Shown in pieces: positions 8,243-16,239 of a stretch of 21,779 nucleotides of DNA. The number at the start of each line of letters is the position of its first letter. The first letter of the stretch is position 1. Position numbers and translations under genes: made by a program. The notes below the pieces were generated by a model, which did no database searches, had not been told where the DNA came from, and worked only from the letters and a program-made list of their open reading frames with translations. This stretch comes from JALZBN01 sp035525375 (lineage in GTDB: Bacteria; Actinomycetota; Acidimicrobiia; Acidimicrobiales; AC-14), in contig DATLEI010000104.1 of assembly GCA_035525375.1 (NCBI GenBank), positions 1-21,779 on the forward strand, in the 5' to 3' direction.

Positions 8243-9051
8243 CCGGCGGTTCCGGGCCACCAAATCGTCACGACCTCACGCGGCCCTTGAAAACTGGCGT
8301 CTGGGAGAAGAGCGTCTACCTCAGGGTCACGTTCGGCCGGAAGGCAGAGGCGGCGTCGGACAAATGCGACGCGCTGGGAGCGGTCGACATCGGCCGGCCG
8401 GGCGACCCGGGTCCAGCGCTCACTTTCGACGTCGAGCCCGACCTCCCGAAAGACAGCTATCGCATCGTCGGCCGTAGGCCCGTTGGGTCGATCAAGGTCA
8501 TGAAAGTGCTTCCACAAGGGCGCTTGAAGCGACATGGGGTGCGTGGCGCCGATCTCGACGACGACCCTGCGGCGGGCGTGCTGGGTGAGCGCCAGCACGA
8601 AGTCACCGACATCGGGAACGTTGTAGAGGACGTGGTGCGAGACAACGACGTCGACTATCGGAGCCTGGTCAGCGACATCGGGCCAGCGGCCATGGATTTC
8701 GGCGTGCCGTATCCCCAGCTCCTCAGCTCGGGTGGCAAAGGACTCGAGCATGTCGGCGCCCTCGTCGAATGCTGTGACGTGATCGGCAGGCGGGGCCAAA
8801 CGGATGCTTGCCGCCCCTCCGCCAGCGCCGACGTCGAGGACACTGCCGCCGGGCGGCACCGCCTCGGCGGCGCGCAGCTTCGACGGGGTGTCGGGTTCGT
8901 CGCTCGGAGTCGGCGCTACGAAAAGCGCCGGGGGGAAATGCCAAGGCGACTCGGGCGCAGCATCGAGAATTTCCTGGGGAATGGCCCATTCGGCAAGCTG
9001 GTCGGCCCAGTTCTGCGCGGCCGGACCGCCTCTGTCACTTGTCGCCGTCAT
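8239..9051 (-). CDS. Class I SAM-dependent methyltransferase
   Basis: 270 residues. The Rossmann motif I VLDVGAGGGAAS is at about 71-82, an acidic residue ends the next strand (AFDEGADMLE), and VVVSHHVLYNV matches the motif IV region of small-molecule methyltransferases. The start ATG overlaps the phosphofructokinase stop as ATGA (9048-9051), so it is translated with it at the end of the long minus-strand operon. The substrate is unknown and the C-terminal third is not diagnostic. Confidence 0.87.
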   Translation of the reverse strand: MTATSDRGGPAAQNWADQLAEWAIPQEILDAAPESPWHFPPALFVAPTPSDEPDTPSKLRAAEAVPPGGSVLDVGAGGGAASIRLAPPADHVTAFDEGADMLESFATRAEELGIRHAEIHGRWPDVADQAPIVDVVVSHHVLYNVPDVGDFVLALTQHARRRVVVEIGATHPMSLQAPLWKHFHDLDRPNGPTADDAIAVFREVGLDVESERWTRVARPADVDRSQRVAFVRRRLCLPAERDPEVDALLPDASFQGPREVVTIWWPGTAG

Positions 9052-10085
9052 CCCGAGAACACCTGAGCAACGTCGTGGTAGAGGTCGCGATCGACAGTCT
9101 TGGCCGTGCCGACGGCGTCTTCGAGGGGGACACGCACAATCTTGTCCGCCTGGAGGGCGACCATCTGACCAAACGCGCCGTCGTGCACGGCGTCGATCGC
9201 GGCGATGCCGAATCGCGTCGCCAGCACTCGGTCGAACGCGGTGGGGGTTCCGCCTCGCTGCACGTGCCCGAGGATGGTCACCCGAGTCTCGAACCCAGTG
9301 CGCCGGCCGATCTCTTCCGCCACTTTGTTGGCAATCCCGCCGAGTTGAACGTGTCCGAATGCATCGGTGCCCTTCGCCTCGCCGGTCGAATCGTCGATAC
9401 CCCCCTTCGGTAGCGCCCCTTCGGCCACGACGACGAGGGACGCGAACCGTCCCTTCTCGTGCCGGCGGCGCAGGCGATCACACACCTGCTCGATGTCGAA
9501 CTCCTCCTCGGGAATGAGGATCTCGGCGGCGCCCCCGGCGATGCCGGCATACGTCGCAATCCACCCTGCGTGCCGTCCCATGACCTCGACCACCATCACG
9601 CGGTCGTGGGACTCTGCGGTTGTGTGCAGACGGTCGATCGCATCGGTCGCGATCTGCACGGCCGTATTGAATCCGAACGTGAACTCAGTCGCCGAAAGGT
9701 CATTGTCGATCGTTTTCGGCACCCCAACGATGCTGACGCCCTCGTCGTAGAGCTTCGCGGCGACACCAAGCGTGTCCTCCCCACCGATGGCGATGAGAGA
9801 ATCAACCTGGTTGGCACGAAGCGTGTCGAGGACCTGATGAGCTGCGCCCTCGATCTTGTAGGGATTCGTGCGCGAGGTGCCGAGGATCGTGCCGCCCCGG
9901 GGCAATATGCCGCGGCAACGCTCGACATCGAGGACCATCAGATCGCCGTCGATGGCGCCCCGCCAGCCATTGCGAAAGCCCACAAGGTCGTCGCCGTAGT
10001 GGCGCTCGCCTTTGCGGACGGCGGCCCGGATCACGGCATTGAGCCCGGGACAGTCACCTCCGCCCGTCAGTAGTCCGACTCGCAC
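9048..10085 (-). CDS. 6-phosphofructokinase, predicted pyrophosphate-dependent
   Basis: 345 residues from a GTG at 10083-10085 with AGGGTGG upstream. The N-terminus MRVGLLTGGGDCPGLNAVIR is typical of the PfkA superfamily. Active-site segments are clear: GGEDT at 101-105, PKTIDND at 123-129 with Asp127 as the expected catalytic base, and MGRHAGW. Residues 104 and 124 discriminate phosphoryl donors in this family: Gly104/Gly124 for ATP in the E. coli enzyme, Asp104/Lys124 for pyrophosphate. Here they are Asp104 and Lys124, and numbering coincides with the E. coli scheme. I therefore predict a reversible PPi-linked enzyme like that of Amycolatopsis methanolica. It follows the ACT protein gene by nine bases. 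Confidence 0.9.
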   Translation of the reverse strand: MRVGLLTGGGDCPGLNAVIRAAVRKGERHYGDDLVGFRNGWRGAIDGDLMVLDVERCRGILPRGGTILGTSRTNPYKIEGAAHQVLDTLRANQVDSLIAIGGEDTLGVAAKLYDEGVSIVGVPKTIDNDLSATEFTFGFNTAVQIATDAIDRLHTTAESHDRVMVVEVMGRHAGWIATYAGIAGGAAEILIPEEEFDIEQVCDRLRRRHEKGRFASLVVVAEGALPKGGIDDSTGEAKGTDAFGHVQLGGIANKVAEEIGRRTGFETRVTILGHVQRGGTPTAFDRVLATRFGIAAIDAVHDGAFGQMVALQADKIVRVPLEDAVGTAKTVDRDLYHDVAQVFSG

Positions 10086-10094
10086 GCCGCCACC

Positions 10095-10766
10095 CTACGA
10101 GAGTTGAGCCACCTTCTCGCCAGGCGAAGGCTGCAACTCGGCAAGCCGGGTCCCCGTTATATGTCCCAACATGGCGAGCTGTCGCCGCTCGCGGGCGCGG
10201 AATGGACGGCCCCGGCGGCCCAGCACGAGTGCGCGCCGCTCCTCCCCCAGCTCAGCCCATGCGACATCGTCGGGCCCGAATTCGCCGGCAGCGACCTGGG
10301 CCGACGAGCTGCTACCACTGAGGAATGCCGTGAGCCAGCCTGGGGGCGGCGGCGCCCCTTTGGATGCCAGCAGTTGGCCCTGGGCGTCGACAACGGCCGA
10401 CCACTCGGCCTCGAAGTCACGCTGACCATGGGTGGCGAGGGCGTCAAGCAAGACGGGGACGGTGGTTGCGGTGACGAGGACCGCGGCGGTCTCGAGCGCG
10501 TCGAGGCGAGAGTCGCTGAGATGGGCAGGCGCCGGTCGCACGTCTTCCACATCGACGCCGTCAACCTGACCGACTTCGCCTACGAGCAACGGCACAAGAT
10601 TCTCCTCAGGCAGCTCGACCACCAGTTCATCGATGGCCCGTCCCGCTCCCCGTTCGAGAATGTCGATGCCGACAATCTCGCCTCGAACCGCGCCGATCCG
10701 GCTGGCGACGGCGCCGAGCGCGCCGGGGCGGTCGGGCACCCATACCCGCACGATGAAGGTCGGCAC
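10095..10766 (-). CDS. ACT-domain protein with GAF-like C-terminal region
   Basis: 223 residues. Residues 1-75 form an ACT domain (MPTFIVRVWVPDRPGALGAVASRIG, then GEIVGIDILERG), a fold that usually binds amino acids to control enzymes. Residues 85-220 look like a GAF-type small-molecule domain (VVDAQGQLLASKG, then a RARERRQLAMLGHI end), but this second call is weaker. The start is GTG at 10766; an in-frame TAG 12 bases earlier excludes a longer protein. There is no enzymatic or DNA-binding domain, so it may be a sensor partner. It lies between an aminotransferase and phosphofructokinase, suggesting it links amino-acid state to glycolysis; this is inference. Confidence 0.78.
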   Translation of the reverse strand: MPTFIVRVWVPDRPGALGAVASRIGAVRGEIVGIDILERGAGRAIDELVVELPEENLVPLLVGEVGQVDGVDVEDVRPAPAHLSDSRLDALETAAVLVTATTVPVLLDALATHGQRDFEAEWSAVVDAQGQLLASKGAPPPPGWLTAFLSGSSSSAQVAAGEFGPDDVAWAELGEERRALVLGRRGRPFRARERRQLAMLGHITGTRLAELQPSPGEKVAQLS

Positions 10767-10843
10767 ACCCCCAGGCTATTGGTCGCGCATGAACGGAAGG
10801 TTTCACCTCCGCGATTATGAGATTGCCTGTGGCTGTGTTGCGG

Positions 10844-12016
10844 CTACAGCTTGACGAGAGCCTTGCGCATATTCCGCACTGCCTGACCTATCCGCTTCTC
10901 GTTCTCGATGAGGGCGAACCTGACGAAGCCGTCACCGGTGGGTCCGAACCCGATGCCTGGCGACGTCGCCACCTTCGCCTCCTCCACGAGGAAGGAGGCG
11001 AAGGCCAGCGAGCCCATCTCTCGGTATGGCTCCGGAATCGGCGCCCACACGAACATGGTGGCCTTGGGTCGCCCTATCTCCCATCCGATACGCGAGAGGC
11101 CGTCACAAAGAGCATCTCGGCGTGCCCAATAGATCTCGTTGACCTCTTTGGGGTAGTCGGACGCCTCGTTCAGCGTGACGGTCGCGGCGATCTGGATCGG
11201 CTGGAAGGTGCCGTAGTCGAGGTAGGACTTGAGCTTGGCGAGGGCCTGAACGATCTCGGAGTTACCGACCAGAAAGCCCACTCGCCAGCCGGCCATTGAG
11301 AACGACTTGGTGAGCGTGTACAGCTCGACCGCGACCTCCTTGGCGCCCGGAACCTCGAGGATGGACGGCGGTTGGTAGCCGTCAAACGCTGTATCGGAAT
11401 AGGCAAAGTCGTGCACGAGAACGACGTCATGCTCCCGGGCGAACGTCACCAGTCGCTCGAGCCACGGCAGATCGACACACGTCGTCGTCGGGTTGTGGGG
11501 GAACGAGAGGACGATGACCCGAGGGCGGGGCCAGGCGTTCTCCCACGCGTCCATGAGGTTGGCGAAGAAGTCTTCATCGGGTCCGAGGCGGACCTGGCGC
11601 ACGTCGGCACCCGCAAACAGCGGAGCGTAGATATGGATGGGATAGGAGGGCGTCGGCACCAGCGCGGTATCGCCAGGCCCCAAGAGCACCCACATGAGAT
11701 GCGAGAGTCCCTCCTTGGCGCCGATCGTGCTGAGGACTTCGGTGTCGGGGTCGAGCTCGACGCCGAACTTGCGCTCGTACAGCGCCGACACAGCCGCTCG
11801 GAGCTTGGGAATGCCTCGACTCGAGGAATAGCGATGGTTCCTCGAGTTGCGCGCCGCCTCCGCCAGCTTCTCGACCGCGATGTCGGGCGAAGGAATGTCA
11901 GGGTTGCCGAAGCCGAGGTCGATGACATCGTCGCCGGCGCGCCGCGCCTGCGTCTTGAGCCCGTCGATGATCGTGAAGACGTACGGCGGTAATGCGTTTA
12001 TGCGGCGGAATTCCAT
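10844..12016 (-). CDS. alaC: AlaC-like pyridoxal-phosphate aminotransferase (class I/II)
   Basis: 390 residues from the ATG at 12016, preceded by a short CAGG ribosome-binding site. It closely follows the AlaC/YfdZ pattern: LPPYVF near residue 9, YSSSRGIPKLR at about 63-73, IGAKEGLSHLM at about 98-108 and TPSYPIHIY at about 122-130. PLP ligands are Asn175, Asp203, Tyr206, the Schiff-base Lys237 in TLTKSFSMAGWRVGF, and Arg245. E. coli AlaC interconverts pyruvate/alanine with glutamate; some actinobacterial homologs are annotated as LL-diaminopimelate aminotransferase, so substrate remains a choice between these. It is 11 bases downstream of the LLM oxidoreductase gene in the long operon. Confidence 0.88.
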   Translation of the reverse strand: MEFRRINALPPYVFTIIDGLKTQARRAGDDVIDLGFGNPDIPSPDIAVEKLAEAARNSRNHRYSSSRGIPKLRAAVSALYERKFGVELDPDTEVLSTIGAKEGLSHLMWVLLGPGDTALVPTPSYPIHIYAPLFAGADVRQVRLGPDEDFFANLMDAWENAWPRPRVIVLSFPHNPTTTCVDLPWLERLVTFAREHDVVLVHDFAYSDTAFDGYQPPSILEVPGAKEVAVELYTLTKSFSMAGWRVGFLVGNSEIVQALAKLKSYLDYGTFQPIQIAATVTLNEASDYPKEVNEIYWARRDALCDGLSRIGWEIGRPKATMFVWAPIPEPYREMGSLAFASFLVEEAKVATSPGIGFGPTGDGFVRFALIENEKRIGQAVRNMRKALVKL

Positions 12017-12027
12017 CTACCTGCAGG

Positions 12028-12825
12028 CTACCGGGCGAGACTGGCCGCCTCGGCCACTAATTCGACGGATTCGGGGTCGGTGCCAATGTCGATCGGCGCG
12101 CAGATTGCCCACGACGCCCCCCCGTCGGTCAAGGCGTCGAGGTGGGCACGAAGGTCGTCCACGGTGCCCTGGATCAGTCCTTCGCGGTCGCCGGCGCGTG
12201 AAAGCTTGGCGCAGGCGGCCTCGGGCGTCCGTCCAATCAAGACCCGCCCGCCCCACGTCAACTCCGACCTCGGAGCGATCGCCGTCACCTCGGCCGCCGC
12301 CTTCGCGAACTCGACCGGATCCGCCCCCCAGCCATTCCACCCGTCGGCCGCCAGAGCGGCGACGCGCCGGACCCCCAGCGACATACCGCCAACCCATGTG
12401 TGTACGCCGGCGGCGCGCAGGCCGCGGCAACACTCGCGCAACTCCTGCACCCGATCCGCCACGGACCCGAACCCCAGCGCATAGGCCTCGTTCTCGGCGC
12501 GGTTGAGGCTGTCGCCGGTGCCGAGGCCGGCGACGAACCGCCCGTCGAGGATGCGATGGAGCGTCACCAAGGCATGCACGAGCGCCGGGGCCGGGAGAAC
12601 CGAGACTCGGGTGACGAGGGGCCCAAGAGTGACCCGGTTGGTCTCGGCCGCCAGCGCGCCAAGGAGGGGAAGGGCGTGCAGGGCGGGCCTCTCGGGTTGC
12701 CCCATGGGCCAGAGATGGTCGAACACGAACACACCGTCGAGTCCTGCGGCCTCGGCGCGCCGGGCAACGTCAATGGCCGGAGCGGCATCTTCCTTGAACT
12801 GCGGAACGGTTATCCCGACACGCAC
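12028..12825 (-). CDS. LLM-class (luciferase-like) flavin/F420-dependent oxidoreductase
   Basis: 265 residues from a GTG at 12825. The start MRVGITVPQFKEDAAPAIDV and AEAAGLDGVFVFDHLWPMG are the standard luciferase-like TIM-barrel opening. GRFVAGLGTGDSLNRAENEA and later VGGMSLGVRRVAALAADGWN correspond to cofactor-binding parts of the barrel. It is shorter than the usual 300-340 residues, with a compressed C-terminus. In actinobacteria many such proteins use coenzyme F420, others FMN; sequence alone does not decide. The substrate is unknown. It is followed by the aminotransferase gene after 11 bases. Confidence 0.85.
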   Translation of the reverse strand: MRVGITVPQFKEDAAPAIDVARRAEAAGLDGVFVFDHLWPMGQPERPALHALPLLGALAAETNRVTLGPLVTRVSVLPAPALVHALVTLHRILDGRFVAGLGTGDSLNRAENEAYALGFGSVADRVQELRECCRGLRAAGVHTWVGGMSLGVRRVAALAADGWNGWGADPVEFAKAAAEVTAIAPRSELTWGGRVLIGRTPEAACAKLSRAGDREGLIQGTVDDLRAHLDALTDGGASWAICAPIDIGTDPESVELVAEAASLAR

Positions 12826-12858
12826 AAGCCTGAAGCTAGGTCAGGTGAGCTGTAGCGG

Positions 12859-13305
12859 TCATTCGGTCGTCGTCGGGTCAGTGCGGGGCCGGAAGGTGCC
12901 GTGGCGCGCTGCCCACAATCCGCAAAGCCCGAGGCCATAGGCGGGCACCAGGGTTCCGGCGGCCAAGCTCGTGTAGGGGCGGGCAATTGCAGTAGCGAGG
13001 GCAACGACGATTTGGACGGCCAGCGCGGCGAGCAGGCTGCGCCTGACGCTTTTCGGCGCGCTGCCGGTCAGGAAGAAGAGGCTCGACACGGCGATGAGGT
13101 CGACGCGACTCCGGCTCACGGCCCGGGCATAGGCGGCGATGAAGGCGACACACCCGGCAAAGAAGAGCACTACGGCGACAGTGAAAGCGACAGCCTCGAG
13201 CGCGGAATAGGCGACGGCACCAACGGCGGTGAGCGTGAAGACGGCGGTGCCCCACCAGGACGCTCGGCCGATGGCACCGGCGCCGGCACCTTCAGGTGAA
13301 CTCAT
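12859..13305 (-). CDS. Four-helix membrane protein, unknown function
   Basis: 148 residues from the ATG at 13305, which overlaps the upstream mannosyltransferase stop as ATGA; a GTG at 13317 would give four more residues. After a short Ser/Pro/Gly N-terminus there are about four membrane segments: around residues 18-36, 38-58, 85-105 and 110-128. A basic loop (ARAVSRSRVD) lies between the second and third, and the tail is hydrophilic. I do not recognise a family. Translational coupling to the PimB-like gene suggests a role beside envelope glycolipid synthesis, but this is inferred from position only. Confidence 0.72.
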   Translation of the reverse strand: MSSPEGAGAGAIGRASWWGTAVFTLTAVGAVAYSALEAVAFTVAVVLFFAGCVAFIAAYARAVSRSRVDLIAVSSLFFLTGSAPKSVRRSLLAALAVQIVVALATAIARPYTSLAAGTLVPAYGLGLCGLWAARHGTFRPRTDPTTTE

Positions 13306-14423
13306 TCCAGGGGACACAGGGCCCGGTCCAGCACCCCAGCCAAGCGGTCGTAATCGAACAGCTCTTCGGCTCGGCGCCGAGCCTCGCTTCCCATCTTCTG
13401 GCGCAGGTCAGCGTCGTCGAGGAGCCGAGCCAGCGCGTCCTCGACGGCGAGGGGGTCATTGGGCCGGCCGACGACGAAGCCGGTCTGACCATCGGCAACT
13501 GCCTCGGCCGCTCCTCCGGTCGACCCTGCGACCTGGGGGACGCCGCACGCCGCGGCCTCGAGAAACACGATGCCGAAACCCTCTTGTTCGAGCCCACCCC
13601 ACCGCGAGCGGCACGGAATTGCAAACACGTCGGCGCACGCCACGAGGGGAGCCAGACGCTCGTCGGGAACCTCGCCGAGGAACCATACGGGCACCCCGCA
13701 GGACCCGGCCAAGCGCTCGAGCCGGTAGCGGTCTCGTCCCGCGCCCGCCACTGCCACGTTCAGGTCAGGCCTGGTCGGTGCTAGTCGGGCTGCGGCGCGA
13801 ATGAGCACGTCGATCCCCTTCCTCGGGACCAATCGGCTCACGGCGAGAATCAGGCGGCCCTCGGGTGGCAGGCCTGCGTCGGCCCGGGCTCGTGGACGTT
13901 CCTCCGGTGCAAGGGGGCGGAAACGGGTGAGATCGACGCCGGGGGGCACCTCGCACACAGGAAGGTCGTCGCCTGCGAGCCGGTACGCCTCGGCCGTTGC
14001 GTACGCGCCGGCCGTGACGGTGAGCTGCGCGCCGGAAAGGACACGACGGAGCAAAGCTTTCGCGCCCGGTAGGCGTGCCGGCGCGGCCGCCTCCGCTCCG
14101 TGAAGCACGATGACATACGGAAGTCCGATGCGGCGGCCCGCGAGCCCCAACGGGAGGGCGGGGTCGATGACCAAGAGGCTGGCGCGCACGTCATCGATGA
14201 TCGTTCGGGTCGCGGTGCACACACCTCCGGTGGGCACGAGTATCCGCTCAGGCAAGCGGTCGAGGCGGAAACCCTGTTCGGAATCGAACTGGGCTGCGCC
14301 CGGGTCGGCTCCGGTGATCACCGTGACCCGCTCCGGCGGAAGCCTGCGCCAGAGTTCCCACAGGTACGACTGAATACCCCCGACCTTGGGCGGGAAGTCG
14401 TTCGTCAGAAGGACGTGAGCCAC
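13302..14423 (-). CDS. pimB: PimB-like GT4 glycosyltransferase (phosphatidylinositol mannoside synthesis)
   Basis: 373 residues from the GTG at 14423; the open frame runs on to 14825 but that extension is the antisense-type shadow of sepH. The N-terminus VLLTNDFPPKVGGIQSYLWE is the GT4 donor/acceptor-site loop seen in PimB. HGAE at 108-111, VSRLVPRKG at 195-203 and the E-x7-E motif (Glu281, Glu289 in EGFGIVFLEA) follow. In corynebacteria and mycobacteria PimB adds the second mannose from GDP-mannose to phosphatidylinositol mannoside at the inner membrane face. Related actinobacterial GT4 enzymes can make other glycolipids, so the symbol is provisional. It follows sepH by seven bases. Confidence 0.83.
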   Translation of the reverse strand: MAHVLLTNDFPPKVGGIQSYLWELWRRLPPERVTVITGADPGAAQFDSEQGFRLDRLPERILVPTGGVCTATRTIIDDVRASLLVIDPALPLGLAGRRIGLPYVIVLHGAEAAAPARLPGAKALLRRVLSGAQLTVTAGAYATAEAYRLAGDDLPVCEVPPGVDLTRFRPLAPEERPRARADAGLPPEGRLILAVSRLVPRKGIDVLIRAAARLAPTRPDLNVAVAGAGRDRYRLERLAGSCGVPVWFLGEVPDERLAPLVACADVFAIPCRSRWGGLEQEGFGIVFLEAAACGVPQVAGSTGGAAEAVADGQTGFVVGRPNDPLAVEDALARLLDDADLRQKMGSEARRRAEELFDYDRLAGVLDRALCPLE

Positions 14424-14430
14424 ACCCGAA

Positions 14431-15855
14431 TCAGCCTGCGGGCGCAGGCGAGGGGCGTACCCCGAACAGTGACCGAGCTGGGCGGGATGTCCTTTGGTGC
14501 AAGCTATGCGCCGGCGGTGGTGGCGCCGGTGTGTCGTCGAGCAGTGCGTCGAGATCGATGACCGGCGCGCGGTTCGGGCGGGGGTTCTCCTTGGCCTCGG
14601 CCCTGGGCGAGGCGGTGGGGGCCGCCTTTGGCGGCTTTGACGCCGACGACACTGGTGGGCGCCGCGAGATCTCTCGTGAGAGGAAGCGGGGCTCCTCGGG
14701 CGTGAGGGTGTTGCCGACCGCCCGGTCACCACTAAGTCGGTTCGCCTTAGCCCGACTCGCCGCCACCTTGGAGGACGCAACCCGGTTGATCGTGCGCGCC
14801 GGCTCGGGCGGAGCCGCGACCGCATTCGCCTTGACCGCCCGCTTCGTCTTCGCTTTGGATGCCTTCGCCTTTGCCGGCTTCGAAACCTTCGCCGCCTTCG
14901 ACGACTTCGCTACCTTTCGCACCGTGCGGGCCTTTACTACTGATGCCGGGCGCGCCTTCGCCGCCGCCGTCGAACGGCGCGCTTTGACTGCCCCGGCCGC
15001 CTTCTTTGCGGGCGGCTTCCGGGCGACCCCCTTGCGGGCAACCACCTTGCGGGCAACCGCGGTTCGCGCCGCAGGCTTCCTCGCCGCCGGGCGCTTTGCA
15101 GGCCCGGTCGAGCGCTTGCGCGCCGGTTTCGTCGTCGGCTCGTCGTCGTCAGTCTCGGCGTCGCCGCCGCCGGAACGGAGGCGGCTGACCGAGCGCCGGC
15201 GACGGCCCTTCTCGATGTGGGCAAGCTCCGACGCCAAACGGTTGCGAGCCACCAGTTGCGCAGTCTGGATGTCGAGCTCCCAAACTGCATCCTGCGACCG
15301 GCCGCGAGAGCGGTAAGCGAGGCGCACCCGCCAAAGGGTGTCGTGTACTTGGTGCGCTGTCCATGCCGCGGACAGGACCTCGTCAGGAAACTGGACGCCG
15401 CGGTCGGCCAGGTTCCATGCCACCGATGGGCCGAGCGGCTGGCTGGAAGGCCCTAACCGCGGCTTCGAGTAGGTCGATGCCTTCGCCAGCTCGACGATCT
15501 GAGCCTGCTCAGCCAAGATCGGAACCGCGAACCGTTCGACCCATTCGGGGTCGACACGCGCCTCAGCCGCTACCTGGGCGATCGAGCGGCCAGAACGCAG
15601 CCGGGCCTGGATCTCGCGCGGCGTGAGGGTGCTCTCCGACCGGTTCGATCGAGCGCTGCCCGTGGCATCCCGAGTCGCGGTCGCGGGCTCGTTGCTCGCG
15701 GTGTCGCCATTCCGCCGCCGGCGAGCTTCGTCGATGGTGTCAACCAGCCCGTCTTCGATCGCGACGACATAACCCCCCGACTTCGAGCCACGTCGGGCGG
15801 TGAAGATGAGCCCCTCGAGGTCGGGCGTGTACCCGACAAGGTGGAGCTTTCGCAC
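14431..15855 (-). CDS. sepH: SepH-like septation protein (DUF3071) with histone H1-like tail
   Basis: 474 residues from a GTG at 15855 with GGGGAG upstream. Residues 1-50 (MRKLHLVGYTPDLEGLIF...) and 75-125 (LTPREIQARLRSG, then helix-turn-helix-like IAQVAAEARVDPEWVERF) match the DUF3071 domain of SepH. This protein stimulates FtsZ assembly during Streptomyces and mycobacterial division. A further conserved block lies at about 150-215. Residues about 240-345 form a Lys/Ala/Arg/Pro-rich tail resembling eukaryotic histone H1, including tandem VARK units at 267-280. A short acidic segment near the end, about 428-441 (PVIDLDALLDD), stands out as likely functional. It is read first in the long minus-strand operon. 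Tail function is inferred. Confidence 0.85.
   Translation of the reverse strand: MRKLHLVGYTPDLEGLIFTARRGSKSGGYVVAIEDGLVDTIDEARRRRNGDTASNEPATATRDATGSARSNRSESTLTPREIQARLRSGRSIAQVAAEARVDPEWVERFAVPILAEQAQIVELAKASTYSKPRLGPSSQPLGPSVAWNLADRGVQFPDEVLSAAWTAHQVHDTLWRVRLAYRSRGRSQDAVWELDIQTAQLVARNRLASELAHIEKGRRRRSVSRLRSGGGDAETDDDEPTTKPARKRSTGPAKRPAARKPAARTAVARKVVARKGVARKPPAKKAAGAVKARRSTAAAKARPASVVKARTVRKVAKSSKAAKVSKPAKAKASKAKTKRAVKANAVAAPPEPARTINRVASSKVAASRAKANRLSGDRAVGNTLTPEEPRFLSREISRRPPVSSASKPPKAAPTASPRAEAKENPRPNRAPVIDLDALLDDTPAPPPPAHSLHQRTSRPARSLFGVRPSPAPAG
15031..15058 (-). repeat. 15-base tandem repeat coding VARK units in sepH
   Basis: CTTGCGGGCAACC occurs at 15031-15043 and again at 15046-15058 with a 15-base period. 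It encodes repeated five-residue VARK-type units in the basic tail. The period is a multiple of three, so expansion or contraction keeps frame. Confidence 0.7.
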
Positions 15856-15962
15856 CTGCGCTCCCCGATCGGCGGCCCTGTAGCTGGGCCTCTTGCCGGG
15901 AAGGTACCACTCGCTGCGCCGTCGATTGCGGACCGAAGGTAACTCTTTCGGGAATTTTTGCC

Positions 15963-16163
15963 TTAGGCGTGCCGTCGCACCTGCTGGAGACGTGGCACCA
16001 GACCCGCTTCCCCGAGTAGTCGCACGGCCCGAGCCTCGGTGACGTCGATGATCACCGCCTCATCAGGCTCCCGTCCGCAGATGAAGGTGACGACACAATC
16101 GTCACACGTGCTCGTGTGCTGCATGACGCAGTCGTCACAGCTGATTATTGACATCTCAGGCAT
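15963..16163 (-). CDS. Small cysteine-rich protein, putative metal-binding
   Basis: 66 residues from an ATG at 16163 with a strong GGGAGG site seven bases upstream. The N-terminal third contains two copies of CDDCV (Cys9/Cys12 and Cys20/Cys23) plus Cys29, spaced 11 residues apart, which looks like a duplicated zinc- or iron-binding knuckle. The rest is a short acidic then helical region ending in basic residues (LLGEAGLVPRLQQVRRHA). I recall similar small conserved proteins in actinobacteria but not a function. It lies 107 bases upstream of sepH on the same strand and may share regulation with it. Confidence 0.75.
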   Translation of the reverse strand: MPEMSIISCDDCVMQHTSTCDDCVVTFICGREPDEAVIIDVTEARAVRLLGEAGLVPRLQQVRRHA

Positions 16164-16239
16164 CCGCTGACCTCCCGGTTGCTAGTGCGATCGTCCCCTC
16201 TTCGCAATCGTGAAACCTACAAACCCAGTACGACAGGAA

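Noticed and set aside
8287..9066. 259-residue plus-strand frame over the methyltransferase
   Set aside because: Antisense shadow; no motif, while the minus strand shows a complete SAM-binding motif.
14424..14825. N-terminal extension of the PimB-like frame
   Set aside because: It is Arg/Pro/Ser-rich with no family match and overlaps sepH in another frame; GT4 motifs begin at the GTG at 14423.
15031..15058. Short direct repeats as a CRISPR or mobile element
   Set aside because: Only two copies in frame inside sepH, without spacers.
15934..15959. Hairpin CCGAA...TTCGG followed by TTTTT on the plus strand, like a terminator
   Set aside because: Five-pair stem with nine-base loop, no plus-strand gene ends there, and the T-run is not after the stem in the direction of the minus-strand genes.
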